A stretch of DNA of 64,000 nucleotides from JBEKIK01 sp963845975 (GTDB lineage: Bacteria > Planctomycetota > Planctomycetia > Pirellulales > Thermoguttaceae). Within the stretch, counting starts at the first letter, position 1. Each line of letters starts with the position of its first letter. The stretch lies in contig CAWJUD010000002.1 of assembly GCA_963845975.1 (NCBI GenBank), positions 1,798,001 to 1,862,000 on the forward strand, in the 5' to 3' direction. Under the pieces are notes generated by a model that worked only from the letters and a program-made list of their open reading frames with translations, searched no databases and was not told the DNA's origin. Below are positions 9,545 through 17,232 of the stretch, piece after piece. The position numbers and the translations under genes are program-made.

Positions 9545-9940
9545 ATGCTTCGACTTCTCGCCATCCTTTGGGCCTCGCCTTATACTTTGCTTGGTCTGTG
9601 CATCGGCATGGTCGGTATTTGCACCGGCGGCCAAGCGCGTGTTCGCGGTCGAGTCATTGAGTTCTACGGCGGGGCGGTGAAGCGGCTTGTAAGGCGATTG
9701 CCCGGCGGACAATTTACTTTAGCACTTACTCTTGGACATACTATCCTTGGCCAAACCGACGCGGCACTGGATATTTCTCATAATCACGAAATGATTCACG
9801 TTCGCCAGTATGAACGCTGGGGGCCTTTCATGGGACCGGCATACCTGATTTGCATGTTAGTCCTCTGGATCATGGGTCGCAGGCCGTATCGTGACAATCC
9901 CTTTGAGCGCAATGCATACGGCGAGGGTAAAAAGGATTGA
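9545..9940 (+). CDS. Small membrane protein with HExxH motif
   Basis: The conserved part begins LRLLAILWASPYTLLGLCIG, a transmembrane helix. It is followed by a soluble segment with HNHEMIHVRQYERWGP, which contains HEMIH (HExxH), and a second helix (AYLICMLVLWIMG). The C-terminus PYRDNPFERNAYGEG is a pattern seen in short bacterial proteins of unknown function. The HExxH plus membrane anchors suggests a minimal membrane metallopeptidase, but no activity is established for the family. The frame is open up to 9485; ATGs at 9536 and 9545 are both possible starts and neither has a clear ribosome-binding site. Confidence 0.65.
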   Translation: MLRLLAILWASPYTLLGLCIGMVGICTGGQARVRGRVIEFYGGAVKRLVRRLPGGQFTLALTLGHTILGQTDAALDISHNHEMIHVRQYERWGPFMGPAYLICMLVLWIMGRRPYRDNPFERNAYGEGKKD

Positions 9941-10023
9941 CCGATGGTTTTAAGCACAATACAAGAGACGCACTAATTTGAGATATCAGGCTGAATTTGA
10001 AAATCCTTTCCAGGGAGCCTTCC

Positions 10024-11490
10024 ATGCTTAAGATTGCCATTATGCCAAAAGAAAAAATCTATCGTTTGGCAAAGGGAAAAGTAATAATCCAGACCGGCAA
10101 GACCAAGCGTGCGTTGGTCGCCGCTTTGTCACTGCTCGCCATATTCTCCCAGTCAATGGCTTCCGCGGAAGAAGCCTCCAAGCATGTGGAGATGGCGAAA
10201 AAGTTCGTTGCCCAAATGGCAAAAAGCCAATTTGAAAAGGCCGTCGAGCCGTTCGAGCAAACTATGAGCCAGGCGCTTCCGGCGGAAAAACTGGAACAGG
10301 TTTGGGATGGTCTGATCAAAGAACACGGCGCCTTTCAACGGATAATAGAAACAAGGACGGAGAAAATTCTGAAATATGACGCGGTCTTTGTGACTTGCGA
10401 GTTTCAGCACGGGACGCTCGACGCCAAGGTCGTTTTCACATCCCAGAATAAGATCGCGGGACTCTTCTTTTTGCCCTCAGGCAAATACAAGCCGCCTTCC
10501 TACGCCGATTTTTCCAGGTTTGAGGAAAAAGAGATACAAATCGGCAAGGGCCTTTGGAGTCTGCCCGGCACTTTGTCGCTCCCCAAAGGCGAGGGCCCAT
10601 TCCCGGCAGTGATCCTGGTGCATGGCTCCGGTCCGCAGGACCGGGATGAAACTATCGGCCCCAACAAACCATTCCGCGATCTGGCACATGGATTGGCCTC
10701 CCGGGGAGTTGCCGTGTTGCGTTACGAAAAACGCACCAAACAACACCAAATTTTGATGGCAATGATAGCAAGCAATATTACCGTCAAGGAAGAAACCATT
10801 GATGATGTTGTTTCCGCTTTCGAGGCCTTGGCATCGCAAGAGAAGATCGATCCCAAGAGAATCGTAGTTTTGGGACACAGTCTCGGCGGAATGCTCATCC
10901 CCAGAATTGGCAGGGCCCAGGATAAAATCAGCGGATTCATCAGCCTCGCGGGTTCGACCAGGCCCTTGGAGGATTTGGTGTTAGAGCAAACCCGGTATAT
11001 CCTGTCCCAGGATGGGAAGCTTAGCGAAGAAGCACAAAAGAAGATGCAGGAAATTGAGCGGCAGGTAGCCGTTATCAAGTCGCCGGAGTTGTCAGAGAAG
11101 AATCCCGGCATACTTTTGCTGGGAGGTCCGGCAAAATACTGGCTCGATTTGCGCGGATACCAGCCCGCCAAAGAGGCCCTGAAGTTGCGGCAGCCGATGT
11201 TGATTTTGCAAGGCGAGCGGGATTATCAGGTGACGATGGAGGATTTTGTCAATTGGAAGAAGGCGTTGGGAGCGCGGAAAGACGTGAGTTTTATCCTATA
11301 CCCCGGTCTGAATCATCTATTTATGGAAGGCAAGGGTAAAAGTCTGCCTGAGGAATATTCTATTCCGGGCAATGTGGCAAAAAAAGTCATCGATGACATA
11401 GTGAAATGGATAGGGGGAATAAATGTAAGTGGAACTCAACGGTCTTTTAAGGGCCGGGAATTGTATGTCTGGCAAAGTGGTCTAAAATAG
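10024..11490 (+). CDS. Exported alpha/beta hydrolase with N-terminal DUF3887-like domain
   Basis: A product of 488 residues from the ATG at 10024 (GGGAG upstream; a TTG at 9997 is less likely). A basic region and the hydrophobic segment ALVAALSLLAIFSQSMASA form a long signal peptide. Residues about 50-150 (AKKFVAQMAKSQFEKAVEPF and VFTSQNKIAGLFF) resemble DUF3887. The hydrolase domain carries VILVHGSGPQDRDET (oxyanion region), the nucleophile Ser286 in GHSLGGM, an acid in GERDYQV and His in LNHLF. Probably an extracytoplasmic esterase; substrate unknown. It ends at a terminator shared with the convergent small RNA 2. Confidence 0.85.
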   Translation: MLKIAIMPKEKIYRLAKGKVIIQTGKTKRALVAALSLLAIFSQSMASAEEASKHVEMAKKFVAQMAKSQFEKAVEPFEQTMSQALPAEKLEQVWDGLIKEHGAFQRIIETRTEKILKYDAVFVTCEFQHGTLDAKVVFTSQNKIAGLFFLPSGKYKPPSYADFSRFEEKEIQIGKGLWSLPGTLSLPKGEGPFPAVILVHGSGPQDRDETIGPNKPFRDLAHGLASRGVAVLRYEKRTKQHQILMAMIASNITVKEETIDDVVSAFEALASQEKIDPKRIVVLGHSLGGMLIPRIGRAQDKISGFISLAGSTRPLEDLVLEQTRYILSQDGKLSEEAQKKMQEIERQVAVIKSPELSEKNPGILLLGGPAKYWLDLRGYQPAKEALKLRQPMLILQGERDYQVTMEDFVNWKKALGARKDVSFILYPGLNHLFMEGKGKSLPEEYSIPGNVAKKVIDDIVKWIGGINVSGTQRSFKGRELYVWQSGLK

Positions 11491-11491
11491 A

Positions 11492-11519
11492 GAAACCCGC
11501 CCCTTTCGAAGCGGGTTTC
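11492..11519. terminator. Bidirectional terminator between hydrolase gene and small RNA 2
   Basis: GAAACCCGC (11492-11500) pairs perfectly with GCGGGTTTC (11511-11519). On the minus strand it is followed by TCTATTTTAG. The stem matches the terminator of small RNA 1. Confidence 0.75.
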
Positions 11520-11749
11520 CCCTTAAAACTACAGCTCATTTTGCATGTTGAACCACAACAGCTTGCAGATCATCTTTGCTGGCAAATCCAGTAGATAGTA
11601 TCTCTACGCAAAAATGACGCTGTAGAATTAATCGAAAAGTATCTATGGAAAAGACGGTACGTCAACCTTAATTATGCCGTCCATCGCAGTTGACTAACCC
11701 TTGAAGGCGGCGTATCGGCCTTCATTCGCAAAACACACTTTTTCCTTCT
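11492..11749 (-). ncRNA. Putative small RNA, copy 2, downstream of csrA
   Basis: On the minus strand, a promoter at 11756-11783 is followed by about 100 bases matching small RNA 1 in the same block order: GAAGGAAAAAG, ATGAAGGCCGATACGCCG, TTCAAGGG, GGACGGCAT, GGTTG, CGTACCG. Here TGAAGGC and GCCTTCA form a perfect 7-bp hairpin around CGATACGCC. About 120 further bases without similarity lead to the shared terminator stem. No ORF is seen. The gene begins about 100 bases after the end of csrA on the same strand but has its own promoter. Regulation of or by CsrA is a testable guess, not shown. Confidence 0.65.
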
Positions 11750-11755
11750 ATACAT

Positions 11756-11783
11756 ATTTTATTCCTTCCTGCATGCCAGTCAA
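11756..11783 (-). promoter_or_regulatory. Sigma-70 type promoter of small RNA 2
   Basis: Read on the minus strand: TTGACT (11783-11778), a 16-base spacer, then TAAAAT (11761-11756). Identical spacing and -10 box to the promoter at 6880. Confidence 0.75.
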
Positions 11784-11878
11784 GAATTTTGTCAAAAATA
11801 TTTCCACTGCTGCTTATGCCTTGCTAGCACGATAGGGGCACGTGTTTTTGCGGCTTTGGCAAAGGGTGCATATAAACA

Positions 11879-12055
11879 TCACGCCGCCGTCGACTTTGCT
11901 GTTGCCAAGCCGATCAGTTCTTCACGCATGACTGGGATTTCCTTTGGGGCTTCGATCCCCAGGCGGATCCGGCTCCCCTGAATTTCCAGAACAGTGACCG
12001 TGATTCGCTTGTCAATGACAATGCTTTCAGCGGTTTTGCGACTGAGAACAAGCAT
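11879..12055 (-). CDS. csrA: CsrA carbon storage regulator (RNA-binding)
   Basis: A 58-residue CsrA/RsmA homodimeric RNA-binding protein. It opens LVLSRKTAESIVIDKRITVT and continues with EIQGSRIRLGIEAPKEIPVMREEL. The RNA-contacting residues of beta-1 (L-S-R) and beta-5 (the IPVMREE region) are present. The ATG at 12055 sits behind a near-perfect AGGAGG; the longer frame to 12082 includes that site and is rejected. CsrA binds GGA-containing mRNA leaders and blocks or stabilises translation. The gene is second in a small operon, 16 bases behind the stop of a 50-residue gene and under the promoter at 12248-12275. Confidence 0.95.
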   Translation of the reverse strand: MLVLSRKTAESIVIDKRITVTVLEIQGSRIRLGIEAPKEIPVMREELIGLATAKSTAA

Positions 12056-12071
12056 GATTGGTCCTCCTGAC

Positions 12072-12224
12072 TCAAATGGCATTCACAGGCGTTTCCTCGA
12101 CGGCAATATTGATGCCGGGGAATCGCCTTTCGTATTGGGCAAAGAGTTCCTTGAGAATTTCGCCGATTGGTTGGGCGTCGTTTTTCCGCTCTTCTTCGAC
12201 AAATGTGGTAATGCGATTTTCCAT
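12072..12224 (-). CDS. Unrecognised 50-residue protein in the csrA operon
   Basis: A small gene that is easily missed because of its length. The ATG at 12224 lies behind AAGGGTG, and the stop at 12072 is 16 bases before csrA, overlapping its leader. The product begins ENRITTFVEEERKN, contains a probable amphipathic helix (IGEILKELFAQYERRF) and ends VNAI. No family is recognised. The sharp ribosome-binding site, the promoter fit and the tight coupling to csrA argue that it is real. It may be a CsrA partner or simply a leader peptide that sets csrA translation. Confidence 0.65.
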   Translation of the reverse strand: MENRITTFVEEERKNDAQPIGEILKELFAQYERRFPGINIAVEETPVNAI

Positions 12225-12247
12225 GATTTTCACCCTTATCTGCAATC

Positions 12248-12275
12248 ATTCTACACAATACTGTACGAATGTCAA
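12248..12275 (-). promoter_or_regulatory. Promoter of the csrA operon
   Basis: On the minus strand: TTGACA (12275-12270), 16 bases, TAGAAT (12253-12248). It lies about 24 bases before the 50-residue gene. Confidence 0.7.
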
Positions 12276-12457
12276 CTACTATTTGTTCAAGTCGAGGATG
12301 AATGAAGGTAAGTCTTTACGCTGAAGGGAGTTGTGTTCCAGAAACCAACACAGAAAAGAAAATTGCCCCGAATTTTGTTCTTTGCGGTATCAAAAGACCG
12401 GTTTAAATTGTCAATTATTTGGCAATAGCGGCTTTAATTCGTCATCCATGGACTAAT

Positions 12458-12565
12458 ATGATTGAATTTCCGCCTTGATGACGTAACTCTAATCTTCAGA
12501 ATAAGAAAGCCCTCCGAGATGCTCGCCGAAGGGCTGATTACTCGGAAAAGTCGGGGCGACTGGAT
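12458..12565. repeat. Direct repeat copy A: terminator plus truncated tRNA-Pro 3' end
   Basis: This block aligns without gaps to 15984-16091, with 82 identities over 105 compared positions. It contains a hairpin homologous to the tRNA terminator (AGCCCTCCG...CGAAGGGCT) and the last 15 bases of the tRNA gene (12551-12565), then diverges. The final 19 bases, 12547-12565, are identical to 16073-16091. This is either a decayed second tRNA copy or the distal attachment-site half of an old insertion. Confidence 0.7.
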
Positions 12566-12963
12566 GCCAATAGACTTTTTCTCCAAGGCGCGGCGGCCAT
12601 CGAACCGCATATCCGACGCCTCATCGTCGTCTTTGTCCAGAATACCCCGCCCCCACCGTACAGCAAATCATGGCCGGATGGTCAATCCCGACTCTGGCCC
12701 TCACCCTTTGGTCCTCTGGGTGGCCTGTGGCGTATTCGCGTTATACTCGTATCGCCTCGTCGCCTAATTGTTGAGACGGGTTATTCCATCCGCTGTGACA
12801 CGTCATTTCGGGGACTATAGATACAATGGCGGAGACAGGCAAATAGCCCTCGCCCTGGATTGGATGGGTTCCCTGAAAAGTGTAGGATCAGTGGTGCGTG
12901 TTGAGACAAGCTGGGCGTTCACCGACCATTTTTGCCAACATCGCAACCAGGGGAGCTAATAAC
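12566..12963. other. Intergenic region after tRNA remnant, no gene seen
   Basis: About 400 bases without a supportable gene. A short open frame (ending at 12767) finishes in a hydrophobic stretch, LVLWVACGVFALYSY, but has no start signal, so it may be a fragment of decayed coding DNA. Confidence 0.35.
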
Positions 12964-15177
12964 ATGACAGCCGCCAAATCCCACCCTGAACCCAAATCCT
13001 GCTTGCTGCAATTCAGTTTCGGTTTGTTACTCACGTTTGCGGTACTCACAGGTATCGGAATGAGTTGGGTAGCCATCAGTATACAGCGAGCGAATGGACA
13101 GGACGCGGGTGCGGCACCAATGGACTCCAAGGAGGGACAAGTAGCGACGGCATTGCTTGACATTGCGGGTATGCAGGCAAAGGTGGGCGACATAGCGGAT
13201 GCGAAAGCGACGGCGCGTCGGATCGGCAAGACCTATGCGAAACCGAATGCTTATTGCAGACAGGCGGAAGCGCAGGCTTACCGAGCAATAGCCATTGCTC
13301 AGGCAAATGCCGGAGACATAGCAGGAGCCAAAGCCACTGCGGCGCAAATCCATGAGCAGTCGTGGAAAGAGGACACGCTCCGGTCGATCGCCGATGCACA
13401 GGCGAGAGCCGCGAACGGAACCACAGCCGAGTGGACCACACAGATCAGCCAGCGCGAACGGGCGTTTGCCTACCGAAATATCGCCCAAAAACAAGCGGAA
13501 ATAGGGGATACAGTGGGAGCTAAAACCACGGCAGCAAAGCTTCGCCAGATGGCGGCTGAGATCAGCATAGAATATACGAAAGCAAGCGGTAGCACGCATT
13601 CCGCAGGGCCCATGAGCGAGTCGCAGGAGACGGCGACTTCCTCCGGTGGCAGTGTCGAGGCTCAGCTACTAGCTGGGAACATTGAACAAGCCAAAGTGAC
13701 CGCCGCGAAAATCGCCAGCGAGAATGAGAAAGCGATGGCTTACAATGCGATTGCGACGGCGCAGACGGAAGCCGGAGACATCGCAGGAGCCAAGGCCACG
13801 GTCAGACAGATCGGCAGTAATGAGGAGAGAGCAATCGCCCTTGCTCTGATCGCCAAGGCACAGGCAGAGGCGGGGGACATATCGGAAGCCAAAGTGACGG
13901 CTGCGGGCGTCAATCTACATTCTCAGAACGCATTGGCCTATCGTTGGATCGCAACGGCCCAGGCAGAGGCGGGTGACATTGCCGGTGCCAAAGTTACACT
14001 CCGGCAGATCAGCGACGATGACGAGAGGGCCAAAGCCCGCAGTGTCATCGCCAAAGCAGAGGCCGACGCTGGCAACATAATTAGAGTCAAGCCGCACTCG
14101 ACGCCGGTGGGTAAGAAAGTCGAGAAATCGGGCAATGCCAAGACAACTGCTGACCACACGCCCGAGGCGCAAGAAGAAGCCAATGTATTGACCACGATTG
14201 CCGAAGCTCAAGCACTGGCCGGGGATATCGAGGGAGCTTTGGCCACGACGACGCAGATTGGCGACGAGACCCAGAACGATTACGGGCTGCTCCAAATCGC
14301 CGTCACGCAAGCAACAAAAGGGGACGTGGCAGGAGCCAAAGCAACAGCGGGAAAGATCGCCGACAAGTATGCCAAGGCGAATGCCTATGGTGCGATTGCC
14401 GATGCTCAGGCAATGGCCGGGGACGCCGCTGGGGCCGAAGCCACGATAGCCGAGTACTGCAAAGATAGCAATAATTCGTCGCACTACCGTTGGATTGCTG
14501 AGGCTCAACTGAAGGCCAACGATTTGAACGGGGCTATCGCGTCGGTGGCGCACGTGCGACCGGAAGATTGTCGAGGACAAATCCTGCAAGAGATCGCCGA
14601 TGCGCAAGCTAAGGCCGACGACATGGCCGGCGCCAAGTTGACGAGAGCGCAGATCAGGAGAGAGTTCGGCGACCCGCGTATAGACAAACTGGTAAGAATC
14701 CTCGTAGTGTTTGTCCCTGCTATACTCGGAACGATAGCAATGCTGCTTTCCATTACCAGTCTGCGGAGACGCACTTCTCTATGTCTCGCCACATTGGCAA
14801 TGTTCCTCACCGTACCGATTGGGTTCATATCCGTTGTGCCGATCCCATTCTTCGCCTTCCTGTTGGGCAACGTGCTCTGCGGGCGGGGTTTTGGCGCACA
14901 GGATTTCTGGCAACCCTCGCAAAGCGTTTACAGGCTGCTCTCTCTGTTCATGGGAGCCGCTTTTGCTCTGTGTGTAGCGTGGCTTATGCAGCGTTGCGCA
15001 AGTTGGCTGGGACAACGGCTCGCACGCCGTACAACTCAATTCATGTCGCTCCCGCTCTTCCTTGTTGCCGTGGTCCTCTTTCAAGCGTTGATGTTCGTAC
15101 TCTTAGCGTCTATGCAGGGCATGGGGTTGCTGGATTCGCTCCTATGGCCGCCGTGGGAAAAACTCCCCCCCTCTTGA
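12964..15177 (+). CDS. Membrane-anchored helical-repeat protein, unknown function
   Basis: The ATG at 12964 follows GGGGAGC and gives 737 residues. An N-terminal helix (FSFGLLLTFAVLTGIGMSWV) is followed by about a dozen degenerate TPR-like units of 33-36 residues. Their consensus is IA.AQA.AGDIAGAKATA.QI, covering about residues 50-560. The C-terminus has four predicted membrane helices (starting LVVFVPAILGTIAMLL, CLATLAMFLTVPIGF, LLSLFMGAAFALCV and SLPLFLVAVVLFQAL). The repeat region is Ala-rich and probably a protein-interaction surface facing the periplasm. It is the only large gene between the two tRNA-derived repeats. No specific function can be assigned. Confidence 0.75.
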   Translation: MTAAKSHPEPKSCLLQFSFGLLLTFAVLTGIGMSWVAISIQRANGQDAGAAPMDSKEGQVATALLDIAGMQAKVGDIADAKATARRIGKTYAKPNAYCRQAEAQAYRAIAIAQANAGDIAGAKATAAQIHEQSWKEDTLRSIADAQARAANGTTAEWTTQISQRERAFAYRNIAQKQAEIGDTVGAKTTAAKLRQMAAEISIEYTKASGSTHSAGPMSESQETATSSGGSVEAQLLAGNIEQAKVTAAKIASENEKAMAYNAIATAQTEAGDIAGAKATVRQIGSNEERAIALALIAKAQAEAGDISEAKVTAAGVNLHSQNALAYRWIATAQAEAGDIAGAKVTLRQISDDDERAKARSVIAKAEADAGNIIRVKPHSTPVGKKVEKSGNAKTTADHTPEAQEEANVLTTIAEAQALAGDIEGALATTTQIGDETQNDYGLLQIAVTQATKGDVAGAKATAGKIADKYAKANAYGAIADAQAMAGDAAGAEATIAEYCKDSNNSSHYRWIAEAQLKANDLNGAIASVAHVRPEDCRGQILQEIADAQAKADDMAGAKLTRAQIRREFGDPRIDKLVRILVVFVPAILGTIAMLLSITSLRRRTSLCLATLAMFLTVPIGFISVVPIPFFAFLLGNVLCGRGFGAQDFWQPSQSVYRLLSLFMGAAFALCVAWLMQRCASWLGQRLARRTTQFMSLPLFLVAVVLFQALMFVLLASMQGMGLLDSLLWPPWEKLPPS

Positions 15178-15397
15178 CGCCATCTGTCCGGGCCGGGCAA
15201 GCCATGTCGCCCCAGCAGCCACTTGTTGCCCGATGCAGTGGCCCCGGCAGCGGCGAACCAGTGGCCCTATGTGGGCTGGCGGCAAGTGGCCCCCGGTGCG
15301 AGATGCGGGCGGCCTTGTCCTCGACGGTGAACACAGACTGGCCGACCATCCCGAACCAGTGAGGAGGTTAAAACGCCGCGCAACCTGCTACTGCCTG

Positions 15398-15832
15398 CTA
15401 ATCACCCAAAAGGCTTTCTGGGGCCAACTGCTTGAATCGCAGAAAGCGGCGGATCGAATTCATTTCGTCCAACGCTCGCGCATCCGCAGTGTCAATAAGC
15501 ACTGACATTCTAGCGATTCCACCCTCAATTTCTTCGTCGCTCAAAACGCGTTCCCAGCGCGCCCGCTCAAGAAGCCACGCTTCAGCCGCCATGAATGATT
15601 GCCCGCTTCCTGTAAAACGAAGATAAAAAGCATAGGAATAATGGCGTCGGTAGGTCAGACCGGATAGCTTCCAAAAGTTGCGGATGGTGTTCTTGCTGTT
15701 GCACGTTCGATCATCCACTTCTATGACGCACAGGTTGGGTCCGCCTTCACCAAGCTGATGAGTGATGATGTCGGGGTATAGGGAGGGGTAAGTCGGGTTC
15801 TGCAAAGCATTAGTGAATCGGTATCTGGGCAA
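15398..15832 (-). pseudogene. Probable N-terminally truncated protein, nuclease-like fragment
   Basis: The frame encodes about 144 residues, with PDIITHQLGEGGPNLCVIEVDD near the start. This resembles the D...E-V-(K) core of restriction-endonuclease-like hypothetical proteins. No ATG is present; the only start is a TTG without a ribosome-binding site, and an in-frame stop lies 12 codons further upstream. The rest (RRHYSYAFYLRF and LLERARWERVL) gives no family. I read it as the 3' part of a gene truncated during rearrangement of the tRNA-flanked segment, but a TTG-started small protein cannot be excluded. Confidence 0.45.
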
Positions 15833-15983
15833 TGACTCCGGCGCCCGGACTTTATGAACTCAACATCTATTCGTTATTCAGGTCAATCCGGCCCCCCGAC
15901 CGACGGCTTGAAATCTTCTATGTGCTCATTCAGGCGAGCGTCAATACAGTTTGCCAAGCCAAGCGGCGAGTTCAGGAAATCGT

Positions 15984-16091
15984 GTGTTTGAACTGGCGTT
16001 TTGATAACGTAACTCTTTGCCCCACTATGAGAAAGCCCTTCGACATGCTAGCCGAAGGGCTGCTTTCTCATCAAAGTCGGGGCGACTGGAT
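15984..16091. repeat. Direct repeat copy B: terminator plus 3' end of intact tRNA-Pro
   Basis: This is the partner of 12458-12565. The last 19 bases, AAAGTCGGGGCGACTGGAT (16073-16091), are identical in both copies and cover the tRNA acceptor end and part of the T-arm. That is the usual core position for tRNA-targeting integrases. Confidence 0.7.
16030..16068 (-). terminator. Intrinsic terminator of tRNA-Pro
   Basis: AGCCCTTCG (16034-16042) pairs with CGAAGGGCT (16053-16061), extended by AGAAAG/CTTTCT outside. It lies directly downstream of the tRNA 3' end on the minus strand. Confidence 0.75.
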
Positions 16092-16151
16092 TTGAACCAG
16101 CGACCTCTTGGTCCCGAACCAAGCGCTCTAGCCAGGCTGAGCTACGCCCCG
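16077..16151 (-). tRNA. tRNA-Pro (anticodon CGG)
   Basis: A full cloverleaf folds on the minus strand. The acceptor stem is CGGGGCG/CGCCCCG with discriminator A. The D-arm is GCTC/GAGC. The anticodon stem CTTGG/CCAAG holds loop TTCGGGA, giving anticodon CGG with G37. The T-arm GCTGG-TTCAAAT-CCAGT has a G-U closing pair. The 3' CCA is not encoded. It decodes CCG. Confidence 0.95.
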
Positions 16152-16558
16152 AGTTGTAATAACTCGTTTATTTATAAGGTGTTATAGCAATCCGGCAATT
16201 GCCACAGAACACCTGCTTAACCTCTTTATTTCACCCATTTTCACGTTGTTTGTAACCGTTTCTATACCATTCTGTATCATTCTGTACCACCGTTCTCATG
16301 CCGGAAGAGCGAGTAGTACCCAACGATTTTGATATTAACATAGCCAACTTCCAATTACAACTGTATCGGCATATAGTGTTGATTTTGTCTAATCGACAAA
16401 CAACTCATACTAAGAAATGCCCGCCTCTCTTACAATCACACCTCATGGTAAAACACTAAGTTTTGGAAATACATCTCCAGTAGTGTATCACGTACTAAAT
16501 AATGGCGGGTTGGTAGTCTTAGCTGCTGACTTATTAAAGAAATATTCTGTATTTATTC
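16152..16558. other. AT-rich spacer upstream of the defence operon
   Basis: Composition turns AT-rich directly 5' of the tRNA. The spacer contains one inverted copy of the operator-like 12-mer (16266-16277), part of a run of similar units (ACCATTCTGTATCATTCTGT). A 62-codon frame at 16417-16605 overlaps the promoter and is not supported. Confidence 0.5.
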
Positions 16559-16586
16559 TTGACGATATACAGAATGGTGGTATAAT
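16559..16586 (+). promoter_or_regulatory. Promoter with operator-like 12-mer in its spacer
   Basis: TTGACG (16559-16564), a 16-base spacer, TATAAT (16581-16586). The spacer contains ATACAGAATGGT (16567-16578), whose exact inverted copy lies at 16266-16277. A repressor binding there would block RNA polymerase. The ribbon-helix-helix protein or the HTH fusion encoded just downstream are the obvious candidates. Confidence 0.7.
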
Positions 16587-16652
16587 TAGTACAGAACAAT
16601 CGTAAGAAATGTACCCTAATTACCCTTAAGCTAATCATTGGAGCTATACATA

Positions 16653-16919
16653 ATGAATTCGGAAAATCTATCTCAGACTGCGAAGGGCCGTCGAGTTACT
16701 ATTGACCTTACCCCAGCCGCTGCGGATGAAGTGGATCGCCTTCGAGGTGTGACCGGCTTGACTACTGCTGATTTGTTCCGTCACGGTTTAAGTCTCTTCC
16801 GAATCTACGTAGATGTTCGGGAGCGAGGTCAACAGTTATGTATTTATGATCCAGACAAAAAGGGAATTGACACACGCCTGGAGCTTCCCTTAGAGGTGTT
16901 AAACAATCGTAGGGGATAA
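16653..16919 (+). CDS. Ribbon-helix-helix-like putative regulator
   Basis: An 88-residue protein; the ATG at 16653 lies behind GGAG. The segment GRRVTIDLTPAAADEVDRLR, then a turn and TTADLFRHGLSLFRIYVDV, fits a MetJ/Arc/CopG-type fold: one beta strand, helix, turn, helix. The C-terminal part (LCIYDPDKKGIDTRLELP) is an extra short beta-rich tail. It is the first gene of the six-gene defence operon and probably represses the promoter at 16559 through the ATACAGAATGGT repeats; that assignment is inference. The next gene starts 2 bases after its stop. Confidence 0.65.
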   Translation: MNSENLSQTAKGRRVTIDLTPAAADEVDRLRGVTGLTTADLFRHGLSLFRIYVDVRERGQQLCIYDPDKKGIDTRLELPLEVLNNRRG

Positions 16920-16921
16920 TC

Positions 16922-17221
16922 ATGCCACAGGAATCGGCAGAGACGATCCAGATCGACCTGGAATCAACAGAACAGTTCTATCGTCACGATATTCCGGCGT
17001 TGATCCGACGAGACAAAGCACGCACTGCCAATAAGCTGGCAATGGTTTTAGTCGTCGGCGTTGTTTTATCACTCCCCTTATATCTCGTGTCAGTGTGGTT
17101 GGCACCTGACGGGGCAGATCGGTTTGCAATTGTATTTGAGAAGTGGTACGCAATAATTAGCCCTCTCGCCGGTACTGCTATTGGAGCATACTATGGAGGT
17201 CGTATAGAGCGAAGTTCTTAA
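16922..17221 (+). CDS. Small two-TM membrane protein in the defence operon
   Basis: A 99-residue protein with an acidic N-terminal region (SAETIQIDLESTEQFYRHD) that could face the cytoplasm. Two hydrophobic helices follow (LAMVLVVGVVLSLPLYLVSV and IISPLAGTAIGAYYGGRI). The ATG at 16922 overlaps the AGGGGA leader at the end of the preceding gene, showing translational coupling. No family is recognised. Small two-TM proteins in defence operons can be membrane-damaging effectors or anchors. Here it might be a second effector beside the NAD-depleting pair, but nothing in the sequence proves it. Confidence 0.6.
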   Translation: MPQESAETIQIDLESTEQFYRHDIPALIRRDKARTANKLAMVLVVGVVLSLPLYLVSVWLAPDGADRFAIVFEKWYAIISPLAGTAIGAYYGGRIERSS

Positions 17222-17232
17222 GGAGTAGGTTA

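Noticed and set aside
12462..12767. 101-codon plus-strand ORF across the tRNA remnant
   Set aside because: It reads through the terminator and tRNA fragment and has no ribosome-binding site; only its last 20 codons look protein-like.
12898..12963. Upstream 22-codon extension of the helical-repeat protein
   Set aside because: The ATG at 12964 has a GGGGAGC site; the extension is out of character with the N-terminal membrane helix and includes that site.
16417..16605. 62-codon ORF before the defence operon
   Set aside because: It has no ribosome-binding site and overlaps the promoter at 16559-16586.
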